A program made the translations under genes and the position numbers. The notes beneath the pieces are model-generated. The model had not been told where the DNA came from. It was given only the letters and a program-made list of their open reading frames with translations, and did no database searches. 64,000 nt of DNA from PALSA-693 sp963834725 (lineage in GTDB: Bacteria; Actinomycetota; Acidimicrobiia; Acidimicrobiales; Palsa-688): positions 868,001 to 932,000 of the forward strand of contig CAWICN010000001.1 of NCBI GenBank assembly GCA_963834725.1, given 5' to 3'. This document shows, piece after piece, positions 35,348-42,618 of the stretch. Positions within the stretch are counted from its first letter, which is position 1. Every line of letters begins with the position of its first letter.

Positions 35348-36444
35348 GTGGCCACGTGAACGGTGCCGGTGACACCCCTGCCCGAGCCGTCGAGATGCAG
35401 GACCATGGTGGCGGTGAGAGTGCTGCCCGCGGCGCCGCTCAGGCTGGCCACGAGGGTCGCACCATGCAGCTGGCTGACCTGTCCCTGGAATTCGGAGGGG
35501 GCACTCGAGGGTCCCAGACTCACCCGGCTGGCGGTCAACTCGACTCCCCCGTTTTCTAACGGCTGGCCGCTGAGGATGATCGCAAGATGACCGCTTTCCG
35601 TCCCGGTCAAGGTGCCGTCGATGGTCACAGAGACGGTGCCGTTGCTGTCCCGACCCGTTTGGCGCTGTGTGCCCTTGAAGCTGGAGGTGAAAGGAAGGGC
35701 CCAGTGGCCCTGCGCCGGAGCCGCGCCGGCCGACCCGGTTGCGGTCGAGGTCCGGGCCTGGGCACCGAGCAGCGCCACCGGGGTACCGGACCTGCGGGCC
35801 CAGCCGGTGTGCAGCGGCCCGGTGATGGTCCACACCGCCACGGCCGCGGGCAGCACCACACTGGCGGCCAGAGCCGCTCCCCGCTCGCCGGCGTTGGCCG
35901 CGGACCAGCCGCGGGCCAGGCGCCACCAGACCGCCAGGACGACAGCCGCCACGCAGGCCACGTACACGACCTGCACCCAGCCGAGCCTGGTGTCGGATCC
36001 GGTGCCGAGGCTGTGGACCACCGCGACCGGCCAGCAGGCGTAAGCGGTCCAGTGGACCGCCCGCCAGGCCCCGAGACCGAGGCGCTCCCGCAAAAGGCTG
36101 GTGATCACCAGCGCCAGCATCAAATCGAGGGAGAAGGCGCCGAGCCCGAGCCAGATGGGCCGGTAGGTGGACACGAAGGGGAGGAACGCATCGGCGAGGT
36201 GTATAGGCGCATAGGTGTCCAGGACCGCCGTGACGACGTGGACGGCCAGGGCCACCACGGCCAGGAGGGCGGCATTGCGGTGGAGGGCGGACACCACGAA
36301 GCGGGGCCACCCGGGGCGGGCATAGCGCACGGCCTGGGTCAGGCCGAGCACCATTGTGACGGTCAGGAGGATCAGCGTGACCAGGCCGAAGCCGCGAGTC
36401 ATGTACCACAGGGCGCGCGAGTTGGTGGCGAGGACGGCCGTCAC
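35344..36444 (-). CDS. Ferric-reductase-like heme membrane protein with C-terminal extracytoplasmic domain
   Basis: 366 residues from the GTG at 36444 (GGAGG upstream). Six predicted membrane helices: FGLVTLILLTVTMVLGLTQA, LHRNAALLAVVALAVHVVTAV, FSLDLMLALVITSLL, AVHWTAYACWPVAVVHSLG, VVYVACVAAVVLAVWW, AALAASVVLPAAVAVW. Paired His in helices two and four (LHRN, AVHVV; AVHW, VVHSLG) fit bis-His b-type hemes of the ferric reductase/NOX family. There is no NAD or FAD domain; that part is supplied by the NuoF-like neighbour. The C-terminal ~150 residues are exported and contain SQLHGATLVAS, which resembles the ApbE flavinylation sequence. Confidence 0.82.
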   Translation of the reverse strand: MTAVLATNSRALWYMTRGFGLVTLILLTVTMVLGLTQAVRYARPGWPRFVVSALHRNAALLAVVALAVHVVTAVLDTYAPIHLADAFLPFVSTYRPIWLGLGAFSLDLMLALVITSLLRERLGLGAWRAVHWTAYACWPVAVVHSLGTGSDTRLGWVQVVYVACVAAVVLAVWWRLARGWSAANAGERGAALAASVVLPAAVAVWTITGPLHTGWARRSGTPVALLGAQARTSTATGSAGAAPAQGHWALPFTSSFKGTQRQTGRDSNGTVSVTIDGTLTGTESGHLAIILSGQPLENGGVELTASRVSLGPSSAPSEFQGQVSQLHGATLVASLSGAAGSTLTATMVLHLDGSGRGVTGTVHVAT

Positions 36445-37412
36445 CGTCCGCCTCCCGCAGTAGTCACCGCGACGGGGTCGTCGGCGCCGACACCGGGCTC
36501 GGCCGGCCAGCCGGCGACCGTCGTCACCCGGCCGCCCGGCGCCACCAGCCGGGCGGGCAGCTCGCGAGCCCGCAGCCACTCGGGGGCGCCGGCCCCCAGG
36601 ACGATGGCCGCGCAGGACCCGATGTTGGCGTCCACGCAGGACCCGGCTGCGACGCTCACCGTGCGCCAGTGCTCCGCCGCGGGCGCCCCGGTTGCGGGGT
36701 CGATCAGATGGTGCAGGGGCCGGCCGCCTCGTACCCACCGGCGCACCGACGTGCTCGACGTGGCCAGCCCGCCCGAACGCACGGACACGGCCGTGCCGCC
36801 GGCCTCCGGAGGAGCGGCGTGATCGTGGGTGACCCGGACGATCCACCCCTCGTCCGGCGCCGGTCCGGCCACGGCCAGATCGCCTCCCAGGCTGACGAGG
36901 ACTCCGGCGGCCGTGGCCGCGTTGATCGCGGCCACGGCCCGATCGGCGCACAGCGCTTTGGCGGTGGCGCCCAGGTCCAGGGCGACCCCGACGGGGACCT
37001 GCACGGTGGCCGCCGCCCGGTCCAACTGAACGCATTGCCAGCCCGGCACCGGCTGAAGGTCGACCTGGATGGCCGGACCTGTGGCCGCCATGGCCGCGAA
37101 GTCCTGGTCATACCCGGTCATCCGCAGGGCCTGCCCGATTGTCGGATCGACCAGTCCACCCGTGATTTGAGCGGCCCGCAGGGCCACCTCAACCGCTTCG
37201 AGCATCAGGTGGGAGACGACGACCGGACGACCGGCCTCCTGGTTGAGCCGGGAGAGCTCACTGTCGGCCCGAAACCGGCTGGCCGCCACGTCGATGGCGG
37301 AGAGTTCGCTCCGCAGGATGGTCAAGGCCTCCTCGCCGGCGGTCTGGTCACCAAGTACCAGCACCGCCGTGGTTCCAAGCGCCGAGAAACTGGCCGTGAA
37401 CGGCGCAGTCAC
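36441..37412 (-). CDS. apbE: FAD:protein FMN transferase (ApbE)
   Basis: 323 residues. ApbE attaches FMN covalently to Thr or Ser in exported redox proteins. Family features: FSALGTTAVLVLGDQ, SRFRADSELSRLNQEAG, LVDPTIGQALRMTGYD, VALDLGATAKALCADRAVA, VLVSLGGDLAVAG, GGLATSSTSVRRW, HHLIDPATGAPAAEHWRTVSV with the Mg/FAD site and SCVDANIGSCAAIVLG. There is no obvious lipoprotein or signal peptide. GTG start and stop overlap both neighbours (GTGA), tying it to the membrane protein made next. No canonical FMN-binding domain is encoded in the operon. Confidence 0.92.
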   Translation of the reverse strand: MTAPFTASFSALGTTAVLVLGDQTAGEEALTILRSELSAIDVAASRFRADSELSRLNQEAGRPVVVSHLMLEAVEVALRAAQITGGLVDPTIGQALRMTGYDQDFAAMAATGPAIQVDLQPVPGWQCVQLDRAAATVQVPVGVALDLGATAKALCADRAVAAINAATAAGVLVSLGGDLAVAGPAPDEGWIVRVTHDHAAPPEAGGTAVSVRSGGLATSSTSVRRWVRGGRPLHHLIDPATGAPAAEHWRTVSVAAGSCVDANIGSCAAIVLGAGAPEWLRARELPARLVAPGGRVTTVAGWPAEPGVGADDPVAVTTAGGGR

Positions 37413-37729
37413 GACCCTCCGGACGACACCACGGGCGTGCCCCCAGAAGCCTGTTGTGGCGCCTGCACCGGAGAGGTCAGCGAGGGGGCAGGTGCCATTG
37501 TGACCGGTGAGGTCGACGGGGTCGCCTGGCTGCCGCTCCCGCTCCCCGATGCGGCCGGCTGCGAAGGGGCGCCCGTGCCGGTCGTCGAAGGGTGCGAAGC
37601 CTTGCCCGGCAGCTCTTTGGCCACCGCCAGGGACAGCACTCCGCCGGCGAGCAGCGAGCCGGCCGCAAGATAGCGGGTACTGACGTTGATCCGGCGGATT
37701 CCGAGGTCACGGCTCGCACGAGAGGTCAC
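37409..37729 (-). CDS. Small single-span membrane protein with Ser/Thr/Pro-rich exported tail
   Basis: About 106 residues from the GTG at 37729 (VTSRASRDLGIRR). One membrane helix, YLAAGSLLAGGVLSLAVA, follows a basic N-terminus; the rest is a Ser, Thr, Pro, Gly and Gln-rich exported segment without recognisable fold. A TTG at 37777 would lengthen it. Its GTGA overlap with apbE suggests a role in the same electron-transfer unit, perhaps as an anchor or ApbE client, but there is no flavinylation motif. I do not recognise the family. Confidence 0.6.
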   Translation of the reverse strand: MTSRASRDLGIRRINVSTRYLAAGSLLAGGVLSLAVAKELPGKASHPSTTGTGAPSQPAASGSGSGSQATPSTSPVTMAPAPSLTSPVQAPQQASGGTPVVSSGGS

Positions 37730-37797
37730 GTCACCAGTATTGAACTCGGAACTAAGACGAGGCCGAGAACGAGGCAAAGGTTTCGTAAACGTGGACC

Positions 37798-39228
37798 TTA
37801 TCCGGGTCCGACCGGGGAGGGCCGGGGTCTCCGGGTGGGGTTCCGGGCACCGAGACCGGAGGCCGCCGTCATGCGGACCACCACGTCCAGCCCGGTCGGC
37901 TCGGCCGATTGCAGCTCGACGGACGCGTCGTTGCGCCCGACCAGCTGGCGCACGATCGCCAGGCCCAGCCCGCTGTGGCCCTGGGTCGCGCCGGGCCCCT
38001 GCCAGAACCGGTCGAACGCCCGCCGGCGGTCCTCGGGCGCCATGCCGGGACCCTCGTCGGTCACGTGCAGCTCGATCGTCCCGGCCTCGGCGGCGGCGAG
38101 GCGGACCCGGATCCGGCCGCCTTCTGGGCTGGCATCCATCGCGTTGGCAAGCAGGTTGTCCAGGATCTGATCGAGATCACCGGGCACCAGCATGACGAGA
38201 GGATGACCGTCGACGAGGCGCTCGGCGTGCAGGTACACCCGGCGCTCCTCCGCCAGGGCCGACCAGGCCCCGCAGCGGTCCTCGATCACCTGGTCCACGT
38301 CGACGGGCCGGGGCCCGGGCGTGGTCCCCTCCGCCCGGTTGAGGGTGAGCAGCCCATCCACCACGCGTGACAATCGCTGCACTTCACGCCCGGCCGCCGC
38401 CATATCATCAACCGTCCGGCCGTCAGAGTTCGATTCCAGGTTTTCGAGGCGCAGCCGCAGGGCCGTGAGGGGCGAGCGGAGCTGGTGGGAGGCATCGGCC
38501 ACGAACCGGCTCTGGACATCGACGAGCTCAGCCAGGCGGTCGGCCATGTTGTTGAACTGCGTGGCCAAGGACCTGACCTCAGGCGGCCCGTCGTCGGTCC
38601 GGGCGCGAGCGGCCAAGTTGCCGCGCCCGAGCCGGGTCACCGCCGACTCGAGCCGGGCAAGGGGTCGGGACAGGGAACGAGCCAGGAGCATTCCGACGAC
38701 GCCGGTGAGCACCAGAACCCCGACTCCCAACGCGGCCAGGGCCAGCCAGATCTCGTGCAGGCGCCGCACGGTCGACGAGGCGGCCACCAGGAGAAGGAGC
38801 GCCCCTTCGGGGCGGTCGCCGACGTTGAGCGGAACCGCGGCGGCCGCCCAGGGCTGGCCCTCGTCCGACATGAAGGAGGTCACCGACCGCCCTGACAGCG
38901 CCGATTCGACCAGACCGCGATACTCGCCGGTGGTGTCGTTGTCGCTGTCGTCGGTCGAGGTGGCGATCACCTGATGGCCCGGGCCGACCACGAAGATCTC
39001 GCCTCCGGTCCGGGCGTTGTAGCGCGCCAGGGTGGCGCTCAGACCGGCGGTCCGGCCGTTCTCGACGGCTTCGCCAGCGACCGCAGCCAACCCACTCGCT
39101 TCGCGTTCCACCTGGCTGGCGGTGAGGTCATACTCGTGACGGCCGGCGAATAGGGCCAACGGGACCATCAGCACCACCAGGATCAGCACGGCCAGGCCCA
39201 CGTAGGACAGGACCAGCCTGCGGGTCAT
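37798..39228 (-). CDS. Sensor histidine kinase (HAMP, HisKA, HATPase)
   Basis: 476 residues from the ATG at 39228, which overlaps the regulator stop (ATGA). Two membrane helices (LVLSYVGLAVLILVVLMVPLALF and IWLALAALGVGVLVLTGVVGMLL) flank a ~140-residue exported sensor domain. Then come a HAMP domain, the H-box DASHQLRSPLTALRLRLENLE, the N-box LDNLLANAMDASP, G1 DEGPGMAPEDR, F-box FDRFWQ and G2 GHSGLGLAIVRQL. It pairs with the regulator just upstream; as the two head the redox operon they probably control it in response to an envelope or redox signal. Confidence 0.93.
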   Translation of the reverse strand: MTRRLVLSYVGLAVLILVVLMVPLALFAGRHEYDLTASQVEREASGLAAVAGEAVENGRTAGLSATLARYNARTGGEIFVVGPGHQVIATSTDDSDNDTTGEYRGLVESALSGRSVTSFMSDEGQPWAAAAVPLNVGDRPEGALLLLVAASSTVRRLHEIWLALAALGVGVLVLTGVVGMLLARSLSRPLARLESAVTRLGRGNLAARARTDDGPPEVRSLATQFNNMADRLAELVDVQSRFVADASHQLRSPLTALRLRLENLESNSDGRTVDDMAAAGREVQRLSRVVDGLLTLNRAEGTTPGPRPVDVDQVIEDRCGAWSALAEERRVYLHAERLVDGHPLVMLVPGDLDQILDNLLANAMDASPEGGRIRVRLAAAEAGTIELHVTDEGPGMAPEDRRRAFDRFWQGPGATQGHSGLGLAIVRQLVGRNDASVELQSAEPTGLDVVVRMTAASGLGARNPTRRPRPSPVGPG

Positions 39229-39950
39229 GGTTCTCCGGACCCGTGAGCCGGATCGACGAGACGATCGGCCGCCAGCAGCCTTGTGGTCCGGGTGTCGCCG
39301 AGGCGCAGGCCAACCCGCCGTACGGTCTCGATCCACTCCGGCCGACCCAGCTTGCGACGCAGCGACGCCACGTGGACGTCGACTGTCTTGGTCGGCCCGT
39401 ACCAGTGCGGGTCCCAGACCTCCTCCAGGATGGTCTGGCGGCTGACGACGGCGCCCGGATCCTCCGCGAGGATCGCCAGGAGATCGAACTCCTTTGGTGC
39501 CAGTGTCACCTCCACCCCCTCGACCATGACCCGCCGGGCACGGCGATCGACGGTCAGGGCCCCGAGAACCTGGACCTGGTCCAGCCCCGCCGGCTCCGCG
39601 CTGCGGCGCATGACGGCACGGATGCGGGCGACCAGCTCCCGGAAGCCGAACGGCTTCACGATGTAATCGTCGGCACCCAGCTCCAGCCCGACCACCCGAT
39701 CGACCTCAGCCCCGCGAGCCGTGACCACCAGGATAGGGACGCTGGAACGGGCGCGCAGCTGATGGCAGAGCTCGTAGCCGTCCATGTCGGGTAGGCCCAG
39801 GTCGAGGAGCACGACCTCGGGGGTCGGGGCGGACAACGCTTCGGCGCCGGTGGCGACCCGATCGACGTCGAACCCTTCTCTGGTCAGCCCTTCGGCCAGG
39901 GGCTCGGCGATACCGTCATCGTCCTCGATCACCAGGATCCTCACCCTCAA
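39225..39950 (-). CDS. OmpR-type response regulator
   Basis: About 241 residues. The receiver shows VIEDDDGIAE, VVLLDLGLPDMDGYEL with the phospho-Asp, ILVVTARGAEVDRV and YIVKPFGFREL; the winged helix shows LAPKEFDLLAILAEDPGAVVSRQTILEEVW and KTVDVHVASLRRKLG. The C-terminus is ~20 residues longer than usual (TRTTRLLAADRLVDPAHG), extending into the kinase gene. TTG 39950 or GTG 39944 could be the start. It is the first gene of the minus-strand operon leading to the ferredoxin. Confidence 0.92.
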   Translation of the reverse strand: MRVRILVIEDDDGIAEPLAEGLTREGFDVDRVATGAEALSAPTPEVVLLDLGLPDMDGYELCHQLRARSSVPILVVTARGAEVDRVVGLELGADDYIVKPFGFRELVARIRAVMRRSAEPAGLDQVQVLGALTVDRRARRVMVEGVEVTLAPKEFDLLAILAEDPGAVVSRQTILEEVWDPHWYGPTKTVDVHVASLRRKLGRPEWIETVRRVGLRLGDTRTTRLLAADRLVDPAHGSGEP

Positions 39951-40036
39951 AGGATGGCATGCAACAGTGCTGGGCCGGGATCCACCCGCCTGCGCACCTC
40001 AGTGCTGCCGCGCTCAGTGCTTCAGATTCGAAGCGC

Positions 40037-40813
40037 TCAGGTGTGCCGCGGTTCCCAGCGGAACCGGCGCAGCGAGATGGCGATGCCGATGACACCCCAC
40101 AGGAGCAGCACACCAAGATTGGACCACGTGATCCCCGAGCCGGAGATGTGCGGGTTGAACACCGCGACCAGCAGCAGGATCAGGTGACGGATGGGGAACA
40201 GGTTGGCGATCTGGGCCAGTGCGGACGAGTTCTTGATCGCCCCGAACGTGCCGGAGATGAAGAGGAGCGGAAACAGGATGAAGTTGATGATCGCGGGGGC
40301 GGCGTCCTCGTTGGGCACGAACGTCGAGACGGCGATGCCGAGCGCGCTGAAGCAGAAGCCGGCGGCCGCCACCGTCAGGGCGAGCCCTAGATAGCGGTTC
40401 GGGAACGTCACGTGGTAGAAGATCAAGCCCATCGCGGTGGTCAGAGCGGTCAAGATCAACGCGATCACGATCACGTTGCACACCACCCCGGCCATGTAGG
40501 CGCCCGGTGCCAGTGGAGTGCCGCGCAGGCGCTTGAGTATCCCGTTCTCCCGGTTGATGGACAGGGTGAAGGCCAGGTTCGTGTAGCAGGCGGAGATCAG
40601 CCCGAAGGCGATGATGGCCGGCACGTAGTACTGGGCGAAGCGGATGCGCCCGCTGGCGAGCGACACCTGGTTGCCGCCGTTGATCGCCATGAAGATCACC
40701 AGGAACATGATCGGGAAGGCGAAGGTGAATGCGGCCGCAGCCGGATTCCGCCAGAACTGCTTCTGCTCCCATCGGAGCTGACCGGCCACCACCCCCGCAG
40801 ATCGTGGCGCCAT
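40037..40813 (-). CDS. ABC-2 type exporter permease
   Basis: 258 residues with about six membrane helices (FTFAFPIMFLVIFMAI, YYVPAIIAFGLISACYTNLAF, AYMAGVVCNVIVIALILTALTTAMGLIFY, LALTVAAAGFCFSALGIAV, PAIINFILFPLLFISGTFGA, GVLLLWGVIGIAISL). The N-terminal amphipathic QLRWEQKQFWRNPAAAAF is typical of the ABC-2/DrrB family. Its ATG overlaps the ATPase stop (TGATG), so the two form one exporter. The substrate is not predictable: drug, lipid or polymer. Confidence 0.88.
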   Translation of the reverse strand: MAPRSAGVVAGQLRWEQKQFWRNPAAAAFTFAFPIMFLVIFMAINGGNQVSLASGRIRFAQYYVPAIIAFGLISACYTNLAFTLSINRENGILKRLRGTPLAPGAYMAGVVCNVIVIALILTALTTAMGLIFYHVTFPNRYLGLALTVAAAGFCFSALGIAVSTFVPNEDAAPAIINFILFPLLFISGTFGAIKNSSALAQIANLFPIRHLILLLVAVFNPHISGSGITWSNLGVLLLWGVIGIAISLRRFRWEPRHT

Positions 40814-41727
40814 CAGCGGGCCCCGTGGTCTTCGTCGGGCGACCGGGTGAGCTCCAGATAGATGTCTTCCAGCGAAGGCCTCCTGACAGAGAGGGACTCG
40901 AGCTCCTGGCCGCGCTCCAGCGCCCAGCCGGTCAGCTGGTGGAGGGCTTTCGTGGGGTCGGGGGTGACGACCAGCACCGTCCCCCCGGCTTCGAAGGTCG
41001 CGGCCACCGGAAGGTCGTTGAGGTCCGCTCCCGACGGAAGGACGAAACGGATCTGGGCGTCGGCATGGGCCCGCCCGCCAATCGATTCCGGCGACCCCTC
41101 GGCGACGATCCGACCGGCGGCGACGACCACCACCCGGTCGGCGAGTGCCTGGGCCTCGTCCATGTAGTGGGTGGTCAGCAGGATGGTCTTGCCGAGCTGG
41201 CCGAGATTGCGGACGACCTCCCACGCCTGGCGACGCGCCGATGGATCGAACCCGGTCGTCGGCTCGTCGAGAAACAGCAGCTCCGGATCGCCCACCAGAC
41301 CGAGGGCCAGATCCAGGCGGCGCTGCTGGCCGCCCGACAGCGTCTTGACCCGGCTGTTCGACTTTTCTTCAAGACCCACAAGGTCGATGACCTCTTCGAT
41401 TTTGCGGGGCCGGCGATAGAAGCCGGCATGCATCTGGAGCACTTCGGCCACGGTCAGGTACGGAGTGATGCCGCACTCCTGCAGGACGATCCCGATCCGC
41501 TGGCGATACGCGGTGCCACCCTCCGCCGGATCCGTACCGAGCACCATCACCCGGCCCCGGTCACGGCGCAGGTAGCCCTCGAGGATCTCGACCGTCGTCG
41601 TCTTCCCTGCCCCATTGGGACCGAGCACGGCGACCAATTCGCCCTCGCCGACGCAGAAGTCGATGCCGCGGACCGCCTGGACGGCGCCGTATGCCTTGGT
41701 GAGGCCCTCGACCTCGATGGCGTGCAC
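40813..41727 (-). CDS. ABC exporter ATP-binding protein
   Basis: 304 residues of the DrrA/CcmA-like group. Walker A LGPNGAGKTTTVEIL, Q-loop IGIVLQECGITP, signature VKTLSGGQQRRLDLALGL, Walker B ELLFLDEPTTGFDPSARR, and the switch His TTHYMDEA. A C-terminal ~75-residue extension ends RRPSLEDIYLELT, the usual tail of this subfamily. The start is GTG (GTGCACGCC). It pairs with the permease downstream by a one-base TGATG overlap. Confidence 0.93.
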   Translation of the reverse strand: MHAIEVEGLTKAYGAVQAVRGIDFCVGEGELVAVLGPNGAGKTTTVEILEGYLRRDRGRVMVLGTDPAEGGTAYRQRIGIVLQECGITPYLTVAEVLQMHAGFYRRPRKIEEVIDLVGLEEKSNSRVKTLSGGQQRRLDLALGLVGDPELLFLDEPTTGFDPSARRQAWEVVRNLGQLGKTILLTTHYMDEAQALADRVVVVAAGRIVAEGSPESIGGRAHADAQIRFVLPSGADLNDLPVAATFEAGGTVLVVTPDPTKALHQLTGWALERGQELESLSVRRPSLEDIYLELTRSPDEDHGAR

Positions 41728-41851
41728 CGCAGCAGTCTCGCGCTGCGGCCGCCCGCATCGGCGTTGCTCCCGGGGTGACGAATGTCACCGCTCGCGACGA
41801 CAGACCCGGCCCGGCTCGTGAACCGGACACCACGCGTGTCATTATCGTCGT

Positions 41852-42367
41852 CTGACCGATTCCAGCTCCCCCACCGTCCTGTTCCTCTGTACCGGCAACG
41901 CCGCCCGCTCGGTGATGGCCGGCGCGGCCCTGGCGAAGCATGCCCCGCAGATCGAGGTCGAGACCGCCGGCACTCTCACGCTCGAAGGGCAACCGGCCAG
42001 TTTTCGCACGCGCGCCGCCCTCGAGGCGGTCGGTCTCGAGATGCCCTACCACCGCAGCCGCCAGGTGCGGCCCGCTCACCTTGATAACGCGACCGTGGTG
42101 ATCGCGCTGGCACCTGAGCACGTCGAGTGGGTTCGCCGTGAGCACCCCCGGGCGGCGGCCCACACCGGCACCCTGAAGCGGCTGGCCAGGGACCTGCCGC
42201 CCGTCGGCCCCCTGGTGCAGCGGGTCGCAGCGCTCGATCTGGCCACGGTCCAGCTCGGCAGCTGGGAGGAGGTCGCCGACCCGGCCGGAGGTGAGGTCGC
42301 CGAGTTCACGGCGTGCGCCCATGAGGTCGTCGAGCTGGTGGCGGACCTGGCCATCCGGCTGGGGTGA
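41852..42367 (+). CDS. Low-molecular-weight protein tyrosine phosphatase / arsenate reductase-like
   Basis: About 171 residues. The active-site P-loop VLFLCTGNAARSVMA (CX5R) is at the extreme N-terminus as in LMW-PTPs, and the fold continues with VETAGTLTLEGQPASFRTRAA and MPYHRSRQVRP, the hinge seen in this family. The usual DPY general acid is not clear; VADPAGGEV near the C-terminus is the nearest candidate. No ATG, GTG or TTG lies in frame before the P-loop; the frame opens after a TGA at 41819 and the only plausible codon is CTG 41852. Either a CTG start is used or the 5' end contains an error. Confidence 0.75.
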   Translation: MTDSSSPTVLFLCTGNAARSVMAGAALAKHAPQIEVETAGTLTLEGQPASFRTRAALEAVGLEMPYHRSRQVRPAHLDNATVVIALAPEHVEWVRREHPRAAAHTGTLKRLARDLPPVGPLVQRVAALDLATVQLGSWEEVADPAGGEVAEFTACAHEVVELVADLAIRLG

Positions 42368-42384
42368 GCCGGCGCTGATCTCCC

Positions 42385-42444
42385 CGACACTGGCGACGCC
42401 GTCGGAAGCGGCGTCGTCAGTGTGGTAGAGCGTCGCCAGTGTCG
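42385..42444 (+). promoter_or_regulatory. One arm with two competing partners: mutually exclusive hairpins
   Basis: CGACACTGGCGACGCCG (42385-42401) can pair with CGGCGTCGTCAGTGTGG (42409-42425) around a 7-base loop, or its first 15 bases can pair perfectly with GCGTCGCCAGTGTCG (42430-42444). The two partners exclude each other, as in attenuators. It sits just after the phosphatase stop and 175 bases before the transporter start. No T-run follows either hairpin, so it may act as a terminator for the phosphatase gene or as a leader switch for the transporter. Confidence 0.5.
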
Positions 42445-42618
42445 TGGGCGGCCGCCGACCGACCGTCTCGAGGCGCGCTCGTCGGCCGCCGGGTCGCCCC
42501 TTTGCCCCGCTGAATCGGTGAGGGCTCCCCGCACCTTCATTGATGAGAGGGCGGACGTCGAGCTAACCTTTGCACGGCAAACAGTTACCTGTGCGAAAGA
42601 TCGCTCGGAAGGACCGGG

